Source: Portulaca oleracea
Taxonomy: Eukaryota > Streptophyta > Magnoliopsida > Caryophyllales > Portulacaceae
DNA: 64,000 nt
Reading direction: 5' to 3'
NCBI GenBank assembly: GCA_029582165.1
Contig: CM055886.1
Location: forward strand, 24,056,669-24,120,668
Numbering within the stretch: position 1 is the first letter of the stretch; every line of letters begins with the position of its first letter. Made by a program: the position numbers and the translations under genes. Below, piece after piece: positions 11,255 to 21,700 of the stretch. The notes beneath the pieces are model-generated. The model did no database searches. It was not told the origin of the DNA and was given only the letters and a program-made list of their open reading frames with translations.

Positions 11255-11838
11255 CCTGCAACTTTTCTTACTTCTAGTGAATGGATTTTGCACTCCCTTC
11301 TAAATACAAATTTCTGGAATTTTGTAAATCTTGGAAATAATGTTCCTTCTGGATTAGGGACAGCGTGACCTTCATTGGTCCAGAATTCTCTTACCATACC
11401 ATACTCCCAAGCCTTCATGATTGGATCATTTGGAGGGGTAGTATTCGGGCAGAAGTGTACTTTTCCTACTTGTGAAAAACCTAAGAAACTAATTCTTTTT
11501 CCCCAAGCTCTCCAGACTTCATGGTTATAATATCTCAAAGGATCCATGACCGATGCATACCACTCGTGAAACCAATTTTTCTGAGCTTTTCTTGTAATAA
11601 CACTCTGAATATCATAACAACTTTCGAGATAATTAATCCGAAGTTCATCGAGACTAAATTTCTCGGCTATCAAATATTCAACATAACTAAAAATAAATCT
11701 GCATTTTTTATTTTTATTTTGTCTAAGATTACTTAGAACGAATCTACCAGGAGGTGACACCCTTCCTAGTAATTCGGGTAACCGACGTTCTGCTTCATCC
11801 GCTTGTCGATGCGAGACATTCACCATGTTGAATTCCAT
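11255..11838 (-). pseudogene. Last ORF of endogenous pararetrovirus, N-terminal part
   Basis: About 195 codons on the minus strand from an ATG at 11,838. It overlaps the end of the RT/RNase H ORF by 44 bp, a compact arrangement typical of Caulimoviridae. It runs into the LTR element at 11,254; the rest lies at 344-802. The sequence is Trp- and Arg-rich with no motif I can name. The frame up to the insertion has no stops, so this ORF is better kept than the polymerase. Confidence 0.6.
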
Positions 11839-12832
11839 TGGCTAATTCTCGCGTCAGGCTGTCTGCTAATGAATTCTTCGAACCCTGTATGTGTTCAATA
11901 GAGAAAGAGAACTGGTTAAGCCATAATTGCCAATGCAGGAGTCTCCCTTGCGCTTGTATATTTGATAAATTCTTTTTGACGAAGCCAAGAATGCCTTTGC
12001 AATCAGTTCGGGTTAGAAATTCCTTTGGGGCTAAAAAGATTAAAAACTTTTCAATTCCTCTTATGATAGCAAGAATTTCTTTTTCCATAGTAGTATAATT
12101 GCATTTAGCCTTATTAAAACTTCCACTACAATATTTGTAGAGACGTTCTCCTTCTTTTATTTTGAGTACTGCACTCCAGTGCTCATTGCTAGCATCTGTC
12201 TCAAGAATCAAATCATCTTCTTCGTTAGGCAAATTAAGGACAGGAAGATTTTGACATAAATTTTTAAGATTCCTTACAAGCAATGAATCATCCAAAGTCC
12301 AATTCCACTCAACAACTTTTTTAAGTTTTCTTTGCAAAGCCTTTCTCAACTTTGCTAGATCCTTGATAAAATCCGATGCATAGGTGAGACACCCTAAAAA
12401 TCTTTCTAGCTGTTTTCTATTCTCAATTTTTTCAGGAAACTTTTCTATTTTTTCTAAGATGTGTTTTTGTAGAATGACTTGTCCAACTTTAATTTGTAAT
12501 CCAAGAAATTCTATTTCTTGCTCAGCATAGACACACTTGTTTTTTCCAAGGACAATTCCATGATTGATGCACTTTTGAGTTACCGCTAAGAGATCATCCT
12601 TGTGCTGTTCAATAGTTTTAGAGAAAATAAGGATATCATCAATATACACCAAACAACAATGACTGAGACCTTTGAAGATCTTATCCATTCTCCTCTGGAA
12701 TATTTGAGGTGCATTCTTAAGACCAAATTGCATGACTAACCATTCATAATGTCCTTGAGGAGTACTAAAGGCTGTTAAAGGAATGCTTTCTTCGTTCATT
12801 TTTATCTGCCAATAACCACTCTTGCAATCCAT
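11795..12832 (-). pseudogene. Pararetrovirus reverse transcriptase / RNase H region
   Basis: An open stretch of 345 codons. It holds the RT palm from the KSGYWQI motif onward, the YIDD catalytic box (residues ~63-66, near 12,640), the connection region, and RNase H with the usual acidic residues (LETDAS, TMEKE, RTDCKG) and a HIQGSKNSLADSLTRE terminus, a Caulimoviridae-style ending. No integrase follows, which separates it from gypsy elements. The N-terminal RT motifs lie in the adjacent ORF upstream, disconnected by an in-frame stop near 12,835 and a frameshift. The copy cannot make an intact polymerase. Confidence 0.85.
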
Positions 12833-13578
12833 TTTAGAGATTCATAAGGCTCCTTGGATTCTATTGAAGAGAATTGTTTTGTTTGGAATATAGTATCCAT
12901 CGAAGACTGTGCTATCATTAAGCTTTTTGTAGTTGATGACCATTCTAGCTTTTCCTTTTTCTCTTCAGCATGATTTCTGACCATGAACGCAGGACTTGTA
13001 TGTCTACTCTTGCTATACCTGATAAGCTTTTTATCTAAAAGCTCTTTTATCTGTTCCTTAAATTCTTGGAAATCTTGGTGTGTATACACCATCTGTTTAA
13101 CCCTGATAATGGTATTGGGATCTGTTAAGCTGATAGTAGCGTAGGTTTTATCTTTATCCAAAAATTTTAAAGGGTTGTCAAAATAGAGTTCTTTACATAA
13201 CTCTTCTTGTTGTTTTTCAATTTGTTCTTTAACAGATAACTCTAGAAGTGAAATAGTCAATGCTACTTCTTTTTGAGTTGGCACTACCCTCTCACCACGC
13301 TGGTTGCGCGAAAAATCTATTGTTTGGTGAGTATATGCCTGTTGTAGCTTTTTAATAGGTACGGAATGACCATCTATTGTGAAGATAATTTGCTGAATGG
13401 TTTGGGTACAAGGAGAATATAATCTTTGAAAGTTATTTCCAATGATCATATCATGTGATGGTTGGTTTGTTGCCCAAAGTATTGGAATTACACACTTGAC
13501 TCCTCCCATTTCTATAGTTAAACCTTCAATAGCTTCACTATGGGTCATAACACTATTATCCGCAATTCTCACTTGCAA
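12802..13578 (-). pseudogene. Pararetrovirus protease C-terminus and N-terminal RT segment
   Basis: The open stretch begins just after a stop that separates it from the protease active-site ORF. It carries the remainder of the retropepsin-like domain (MIIGNNFQRLY), a linker, and the first RT region (KQIKELLDKKLIRYSKSRHTSPAF-type, split here by description only). A frameshift near 12,960 moves the true RT frame away, so the last ~50 codons of this ORF are out of frame. Confidence 0.75.
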
Positions 13579-13595
13579 GGATTTTTTGCTGTTTT

Positions 13596-13907
13596 CTATA
13601 AATATTCAGGAAGTAGTGTCTTCTTGCCAAAGCATACAGAACATCCACTATCTATGTATGCACATAGTTCATATTTGTCAATTCCTTCAATGCATACTTT
13701 TATAGGAATATAGATGTTATTGGGGTTGGTTTTGGTGACCTCATAATAATTTTCTATATGCATGTTCAATTCTGGTTCTTCTTTAACTAGTTCATCCACA
13801 TATATAGGTTCACTTATAGTCCTAGTTTTGTAGCCAATGATCTTTCTATCTAGACTGGATGTTCTATCTAGACAAGATCTTGCAGAACCGAAACTCATTC
13901 TACTCAT
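13596..13907 (-). pseudogene. Start of pararetrovirus polymerase ORF: aspartic protease active site
   Basis: The ATG at 13,907 follows the TAA that ends the movement-protein ORF without a gap (TAA-ATG). The frame contains AYIDSGCSV, an aspartic protease D-S-G triad, at residues ~84-92. It ends in a stop after about 103 codons, where the protease should continue into the next ORF, so a disabling mutation separates active site and polymerase. Confidence 0.75.
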
Positions 13908-14529
13908 TTATGAAGTCATACTTATAGCATCATCATTTTTTGATACTAGTTTATCTCTAACCGATGAGCTTTCTCCCCAATCAGATCTAGTACTCATATT
14001 CCTTAACAATTGAGGTTTGATGGTGATTTTACCATCTTCATTAACCTTAATAACATTTTTCTTGCCAATTTTGGTTGGATTAGAGAAACTATCAATCCAA
14101 GAACGTTCTATCCTGATATCTTGAGGATTCCATTTTATCCTCTGAATTTTCTGTTTAGGTTCAGGACTCTCAAACTTTTCAGCTTCTATCATAGTTACTT
14201 TTGTCTTTGGATCTATGGTATTATCTAACTTGTAGATAATTTTCCAGAATATTCTAAGTGGGTAACCACCTTGTTTCATATCCATACCAACGGTTTTTAT
14301 CTTTAGAGATAAAAAGTTCTTGGCAAAGTCATCTTTAAGATTAACATAATATCCCGGTCTACAGTTGAATCTAACTGATCCATTACGTAAATTAGTCTTT
14401 ATGCCAGTGATAATCTAATTGTGAAATTTATTGTGCCTAATATCACAGAGCAATGCATATAGTTCTATATCCTTGCCGTAATGTTGCAATGGAGTTATCT
14501 GGATTTGCACGCTTCCTACATGGATATAT
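13908..14529 (-). pseudogene. Pararetrovirus movement-protein region (30K superfamily type)
   Basis: The upstream part (about 14,290-14,530) reads with a break as a caulimovirid movement-protein core: the YIHVGSVQIQI start, a CDIRH segment and a VRFNCRPGY segment. The downstream ORF (13,908-14,285, 125 codons) is the C-terminal tail. An in-frame stop near 14,415 interrupts it. Its position after the coat protein and before the protease fits the CP-MP-PR-RT order of cavemo- and solendoviruses. Confidence 0.65.
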
Positions 14530-15237
14530 CTATATTTTTTTATCCTTGTTGTGCCTCAGAATATTATCCCAATTGATTAGATTTACTTGTCCAACGTCAT
14601 ACTCGCAATCTTTAATCTCTAAGTCTCCTTCCATCATTTCACAAACATATTTAGATTTTAACTGAAAGATGGATTTTTTGTAGATCATATCCTTTTGAAT
14701 AATTGGAATTACCCAATCACCTTTAACTTCTTCACCATGGTTTTCATCATCTATTATGAATTTCTCTCCTTGTAAGTCTCCTAGACTTACTGAATTACCT
14801 TCCATCATATGACTAGTATCTTCATAATCGGAATCAGATTCATCATCTATGACGATTTCAACAATACCTTTGTTATTGCTAAAGGCAAGTTCAAAGGCTT
14901 CTTCCTCAGTTATTTCGTCATACTCAAGACTTCCTAAAGTTTCTATCAACTTATGATTTTTCTTGTTTTTACACTCATTAGCATAGTGACCAACTTCACC
15001 ACAAGCCCAACATTTACAATTGCTTTTGCCAGTGGGGCAATAAGTACTCTTTCTGAAAAATCTTCTTTTCTATGGGGCTCGTTTGTTGGTATATTGCTTT
15101 CTCCTGAGTTTTTCACCTGTTTGTTTATTAAAAGCCTTTTTCTTATAACCTCTTTTTTGTTCAGAGGCTCCCCATTTATGTGGAGTATCCCAACAGAATA
15201 GGAATTGTTTCTTCATGGTCTGATTTTTTTTTTATAT
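14530..15237 (-). pseudogene. Pararetrovirus coat protein C-terminus with CCHC zinc finger
   Basis: Contains a CWACGEVGHYANEC zinc knuckle (about 14,970-15,012), preceded by a Lys/Arg-rich stretch and followed by an acidic tail (DDESDSDYED) in the ORF 14,530-14,949. A basic arm, CCHC finger and acidic segment are characteristic of caulimovirid coat proteins. The piece is split over two frames and has a stop near 15,070. Confidence 0.75.
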
Positions 15238-16317
15238 TTAGATATTATCGTTAACCCATCTTCTAATAAAGGCACATCTCATACTAAGAGTATCGGTATG
15301 TTCAGGATTCTTTTTCAACCATTCTTCAAATTTCTCTTGAATAATGGAATTTATAGGATAAGGTAGTTTATTATAAAACATAGCCAAATTCGTAGGGTTA
15401 TGGCCAATTTTATGATAAAAGTAACTAAACTCATTAATATAATGCTCTAGATATCTCATATCTAGAATTTCTATACTAACAAGTTTTCGTTGATATTCTC
15501 TTATCTTTTCTTCCATTTCTAGATTAACACCAATAAACTCCATAGAAATTTCTTTGCACAGGGCTTTAAACATTTCAGTAGGATTTTCTACTGCTCTCAA
15601 TATAGCTTTAGCCTCTTCAGAACTAGAATCATATCAATCTGCCACTGTTCCTGAAAAACTGTGTTCTAAATAATTTAGAAAGTTTTCAGATGTCTAGTTG
15701 GCATTTAGATTGAGAACACTACTCATACCCCTCTTCCAATGTTCAAATATTTCTTCCCTGTTACGGACTCCATCTAGATTTAACATGTACCCAGTTTGAT
15801 TTATTGGAGTAAGACTTACTTCTTCATGAAGAGGTTGATGTAAGGTTTTAAAAGAAAATGGCTTAGCTCGTCCAACCGTATTATTTCTTGGTTGGAAATA
15901 TCTATTATTACTACGGCTAGATTCACAACAATTTTGAGGTAATGGTATTACATGGACTTGGTTTGTTTCAAGTTCTTCCCCAACTTCATTTTCCTCGGAT
16001 ATTTTGATTAATCTCTCTCTAATCTCGTCTAGAGGTATAACCTCCATATCTTCTAATTTGATTAGGTTCATTTGTTGGTATATTTCTTCTTCAATTAGCA
16101 CATAATTGACCTCTTTAATCTTATTATTAACCTCCTCTTCTAACAATATCTGTTTTTCGGCAATAATAGTCATAATATTATTAAGAGCTACTCCTTCTTG
16201 CTCTATTTCGAATAACCCATGGAGTTCCTTCAAACTAAGAGTTTGAAATTCCTTCGTCATCTCTTTCTTGATTATTAGGAGATTCTTCTTCTTCTTCTCT
16301 TTTAGCAACCTCAACAA
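15238..16317 (-). pseudogene. Pararetrovirus coat protein, N-terminal and core parts
   Basis: Two open stretches (15,694-16,317 and 15,238-15,600) with a broken junction between. The first is acidic and Lys/Glu-rich with predicted helices. The second carries the core YINEFSYFYHKIG...NKLPYPI, which resembles the gag/coat fold of Caulimoviridae. Lesions near 15,600-15,690 prevent one continuous product. Confidence 0.7.
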
Positions 16318-16384
16318 GTTCCGGTGCGTTTTTCTTAAGAGAATGCAAAGGAAAAGGAACTTTGTTTTGTTGATTTTGGAAATG

Positions 16385-16648
16385 TTATTTATTTTTATAA
16401 GTAGTATTGGTATTACTTAAACTTTTATACTCAAGCACTCGATGTCTTGAATCGTTTAACAAACTTATATGGGAAGTATGGGCAAACTTGTTTAAAGCTC
16501 TTACTTCACTTCTAAGTGCTTCTAAATCTTTTTTAAGGTCTAAAATTAAATCAAAGATATAATTTAACTGAGCTTCTACCCCGCTTGTCTGATCTGGGTT
16601 ATGAAGGATATGAGCATAATCAGGATAAGGACAATTGGTTGAGGTCAT
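16385..16648 (-). pseudogene. First small ORF of endogenous pararetrovirus
   Basis: An 87-codon ORF that begins 64 bp after the primer-binding site. Residues ~28-55 form a coiled-coil candidate (LNYIFDLILDLKKDLEALRS). Small coiled-coil proteins occur near the 5' end of several caulimovirid genomes. The ORF appears intact, but a function cannot be assigned by eye. Confidence 0.5.
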
Positions 16649-16680
16649 TAAATACTAAATAATATGTTTTTTTTTTAAAT

Positions 16681-16700
16681 TCACTAATTATAATTAGTGA
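16681..16700. repeat. Perfect 20-bp palindrome next to the viral primer-binding site
   Basis: A perfect inverted repeat (TCACTAATTA and its complement) lies 11 bp from the PBS on the viral 3' side. Confidence 0.9.
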
Positions 16701-16711
16701 AGTTTGACACG

Positions 16712-16725
16712 TGGCTCTGATACCA
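16712..16725 (-). other. tRNA-iMet primer-binding site of the endogenous pararetrovirus
   Basis: The minus strand reads TGGTATCAGAGCCA, complementary to the 3' end of plant initiator tRNA-Met, the minus-strand primer of all Caulimoviridae. It defines nucleotide 1 of the viral map by convention and supports the family assignment independently of the proteins. Confidence 0.9.
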
Positions 16726-18322
16726 AATGGAAAAGGACCATAAATAAAGCAGGAATATATAAACTATAGTAAATGGGATTATTAACTGTGCTAAGATAGA
16801 GTTTTAACCACTAAGGACCAAAAACAAAACTAAAAGGCAACCATGGACTAAAGTGCAAATATGAAGAGTTCAATTGTCACCCAGAAATTATTACCTCATA
16901 ATATAGGGTACCTGATAGTTATTTTTCAAAATATAGGGCCCTTATAATTATTACACTAAAATATAGGGTCCTGATTGTCTTTAATTCCATGTTATTGCAT
17001 GATTTCTTATTGGTAGAATTAGTAATGATGTATGCTATTAACTTTGAGATTCCAAGTTCAAATCTTGATGTTGCAATATGTATATTTTCTACTTTTTGGA
17101 AACAAAACCAAGGGCTATTATATTTGTTGGATTCTCTTTTATTGTTGTTTCCATAATTTGTTGTTGTTTCACATTATCATTAGTATTTTATTTTTAACCA
17201 TTATCTATGATAACTATATGCACTATATAATTTCTTCATATATTTTTATAGTTCAAGCACAAATTATATAGAATGATGACGTAATTTATTGTAATTTAAC
17301 TCATGAAGTTAGAGCACGTTGTGTATTGTAGTTTTTCTTAGTTGTAAATTAAAAGTTCGTAACTACACTTACATCACATAAAACATCATTATGCATCATT
17401 TTTTAATAATAGTTAAATTTTTGTTAACTATATATGAACTTAAATTGTTATTACATAACAATTCTATTGTATTTATGAAAATTATTTTACAATTTCCAAA
17501 TTTTTTAATTATTATAATTTATTATAAAATATTTCATTTAATATTTTGTCCCCCTTGACACTAACTCCTTGCTTCGTCATTGATCATATACCAACCTTCT
17601 TCTGACAACGAATTTTCATTCTCTTCCCGGGCTTCTTCCGCGCGTGCGAAAATGGGTTGGGCACATGGAGCATCGTGCACCTGGGTTCATAATCGAATTT
17701 CTACATTCTTCATAGTTGTAAATCCATCATTCCCAAATTTGACTATCGTTTAATAAAAAAAGCTAGTAGAATATTATATATGAAGGAAACACATATTTTT
17801 ACCACTAAGGTAAAGCGAAAAACTCTTCCTTGCCTTTTATTTGTTGTACGGTTTTTTTACTACTGAAAAAAAAAGAAAATTCTATCATAATTGATTTTTT
17901 TTTCAACTATGTTAGTTGAAAATTCTTTATTATTAATTTGGTAAAAGTAAATATCATTCCGTTAAAAATATTTGTGTACCAATAAGTATGATTAGTTATT
18001 CTAACAAGTTACTCTGATCAAAATATATCGATTTCAATTTTTTTAAATGTAGAATCAATGGTTATCATACTTTTTAATTATGATAGTTGAAAAAATATTC
18101 AATATTTGGGGTAAAATCTCCTTAAAAATATTAAACTTTGTAAAAGTTTTCATCTCAATGGATAACATTACTTATTTCAACAAGCTACTTTTATAAATAT
18201 ATATTAATTTTGACACACTAAATAAAATATGCTTTACAACTCCTATAATTAATTTTTTTTTCAATTACCATAATTGAAATTGTAAAAAAAAGAATAAATA
18301 AAAAATTTGGTAATGTATCCTA
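16726..18322. other. Intergenic AT-rich DNA between pararetrovirus and ObgC
   Basis: No gene recognised. At ~16,900-16,975 there are three imperfect ~33-bp tandem copies starting AAATATAGGG. The rest is low-complexity AT-rich sequence. The outer boundary of the viral insertion probably lies close to 16,726, but it was not defined by a repeat. Confidence 0.4.
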
Positions 18323-18555
18323 CTCCCTCTTTTTCTAAATAACTAAGTTTCACGTTTTCTAATATTTATCTTTCTTCAATAATATTTTAGGTAATATTTT
18401 ATCAAAAAAATTAATTTTATACTTTTCTAAAAGTATTTTTTAGTAATCTAAATGTATCAATTTTATATGATGAATAATTATATATATCGAGAAATTAACG
18501 GTTAAAGTTGATGGCACGGAAAACGGGGCGATAATTAAAAAAAAATCAGAGAGAG
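18323..18555. mobile_element. Stowaway-like MITE upstream of ObgC
   Basis: A 233-bp element with ends CTCCCTC and GAGAGAG flanked by TA dinucleotides (18,321-18,322; 18,556-18,557), the Tc1/mariner Stowaway pattern. It lies about 200-430 bp before the ObgC start codon and so may sit in the promoter or 5'UTR. Confidence 0.65.
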
Positions 18556-18756
18556 TACCTATTTGTTCTGTTTTTCTTTTTCCATTCTGTAAACTTTTTT
18601 TTTTTCCAACACATTCTGTAAACTTTTATGAAAAAACAAAGATATTTCTTTTGGCAGCGGAGGTAACTAATCAAATTATCCATTTTGGTGGAACCGCCAT
18701 CTTTCTCTGGCAAGGCAGAGAGAAGAGTGAAGCGAGACAGAGTTGGTCGGACAACC

Positions 18757-21700
18757 ATGGCGTACTATGCAGTTATTCCTTCTTCCCCAGCGCCTTCCTC
18801 TACTTTCCGCCGGAAATGGCTGCCCAACGTTAGCATCTCCAGTTCCACTTCCTCTTTCTTTTCAAATATCCGTTTTCCTCCTTCACGGTACTCTATCTCT
18901 CTCCCTCTTACTATGCTTTACTTGCATCATTCAACAGTCAAATTCATTGAAGTCAGCTGCAGGTCGACTTACTGTGTTTCTTTATTTGTTATGTATGCCA
19001 TTTCCAATTTAATGTCTCCCATACTTTTTTGTGGAGCCTTTTCATTTCGTTTATCTTTAATCTGGTAAATAATTTTTCTGTCAAGTTTGAGGGAGAGTAA
19101 GAAATGGATGTTTGCTCATCATAAATAAGTAAATTTGTTTGGTTGGGTACAGTAGAAATGGCTTATCTTCAATTCAATTATGGAGTAAGGCGGGATTTTG
19201 GGTTATTGATTAGTTTTGCCGTCCATTCTTTGTATGAACTATGCTCTGATAGAATGCTGGCATGTTTCATAAACAGAAGGATATGACTGGAATGTTATAT
19301 ACATGCTTTTGATTTTGTTTTGGGATGAGTTTAATTATTTTTCTTCTGAGTGGTCTCATTTTGGTGGATAATCTTATGTACAACTCCTAAGAGGTACAAG
19401 ATTGGTAGCTATGCAGGCAGCGTACGACTTCACTCATAGAAAGTTCTCAGATAATGAAGTTTAAGCTCCTGTGAATTCTCAAAAGTCAAATCCTAGTGAT
19501 TTGTTGTCCTTCCCTGTATTCCTCTAAATTGCAATGAGTATCATTATACTGTGAAATAATGGACTTGAGCCCAATTCAACCCCAAAAGCTAGCTTAGGAG
19601 GTTGAGGCACTCAAGTCATTATAAACACCACAATATGGGTGTCAAAGGCTGATGTGGGGCAACTCAACACGCCCCCCTCACCACGAGGCGCAGACAACTG
19701 CGGGCGCGGCCCCAACATCAATGACCCTAGCTCTGATACCATGTTAAATAATGGACTTGAGCCCAATTCAACCCCAAAAGCTAGCTTAGGAGGTTGAGGC
19801 ACTCAAGTCATTATAAACACCACAATATGGGTGTCAAAGGCTGATGTGGGGCAACTCAACATATACCGATATGAATAACCCAATTTGTCTTAATTCTTCT
19901 TTCTCAAATTATCTAAATATCTTTTCTAACCTCTATTTTTGGCTTACTGAAGCAAACTTGTATTTAATCTTGTGGAAGCGGAAATATTGTTTCATTCTGA
20001 CTACCAAGAATCTCTGTCTGAACGGAATATCAGTTAATATTGCCTCGACATAGAGATCATAGTGTCTTGGGAAAACTTTTAAGCTAGTGAATTCAACGCA
20101 AATAAGTTCAAATTACTGTGTGAACTATGGATGGATGATTGAAGTTCGGACACTTATTTTCTGTATCCCTTGTCCTTGTCTGATGGGAGAATAGCAGGCT
20201 TCTTTAGTCTTTCATCAGTACTGTAGTTTTCAATATTGTTTTCTTTTAAAATTCTTTTTCGATAGCACTTATGTTTTAGTTACAGGTTCTTATTGCTGAT
20301 ATATGATTTGCTTTGTCCTAGTTTAAGATCTAGTTTTTATGTTGGAAGAGTGCAGAAAAGGAATGTGGTCTTACTTTCCTATTATCTAACTGTTGACATT
20401 TCTCTTCAATGGAAAATGGAACAGATGGTCTGTCTGCACGGCATATCAATTGTTTAGTGTTGGGGTTGTTTTGTAGCATTTATAAAAGGGGAAGGTTTGC
20501 AATATGATTGCGTGATGATCATTATGGAACTTAGTACTTTTTCTCCCTTTTGATTGTGCATCTTTCTCAGAAGCATCCTGAAATCTGTGTTAGGTCTTAT
20601 CAACATGGAATCCACTGTGATAGCATCGCATATTGCACCATTATATGTGGAGCTGTAAAGTTCAAAGAACCTTCTTCATCGGCAATGGAGTCTTTAGTGA
20701 AGGAGCCACACAAATATTTTGATCATGTTATCATCACAGTCCGGTCTGGTGATGGTGGTCATGGTGCAACACTCAAAATGGCCAGTCTGAAAGAGTCTTC
20801 TAAATCTGAAAGTAAATATGGAAAATCAAACCAAAGGAGAAAAGGTACATACAAGAGGGACAGCGATGGATCTCTTATACTTCCTGTCGGTGGACATGGT
20901 GCAGATGTTGTTATCTATGCTGATGAGAGTAAAGACACCCTGTTGGAATTCCACACGAAAAGCCGATATAACGCAAAACGTGGTGGAAATGTTGATGCTA
21001 TGGGTGTTCTAAATCCCCAGTTGCGTGATGGATTTGCAGCTCCAACATTGCGGATACCAGTCCCTATAGGTGTGTTACTTCATAAATGTGGTGCCTTCAT
21101 TTGATCTTGAGATCAGGTGTTGCTTTTGTTCCTTTTTGCTTTATTGGCTGATTGTTGAGGCTAAATAAGGCACAAGGAGTAGTTTCATCATCTTTTGAGC
21201 TTTTAACAGTTAACTATTTGAAGGAGAAGCCACCTCTGCACTTTGAAAAGCTATAGACTGGTCACTGGAGTTGAATAGTTTGAATAAGTGGGAGTTTCAT
21301 GGCTTTAGTGACTTTATTGAATTCTATTATGATAGGTACTGTTGTAAAACGAAAGCGAGGAAAACTTTTAGCAGATCTTGCAAATCATGGCGACGAGGTT
21401 CTTGTGGCAAGGGGTGGACAAGGAGGGGTAAGACATTAATGCCTTGTGATCCTGCTTTTTGTTTCTTATGCATGTGGCCGCCTGCCTGCCTCTGCTTTTG
21501 GTGCACTTTCTGCTATGTATTAGAATTTAGAAATAAGCAGATGATTCTTTAACGCTTGATATATCAGATTTTACTATAAAGCGAAGTGTGATTACCGTCC
21601 CCCCTCCCTCATGGGTTTGGGGAATGTTGCTCCTAGTAGTGTTGGAGTTGTTACTATGAATCACATACATTTGGTTTCTCTTATGGCAGATTAGTTTGTT

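Noticed and set aside
20550..20593. Strong acceptor CTTTCTCAG at 20,570 as the start of ObgC exon 2
   Set aside because: Joining it to exon 1 breaks the frame and gives an early stop. Acceptors at 20,593 or 20,623 keep frame.
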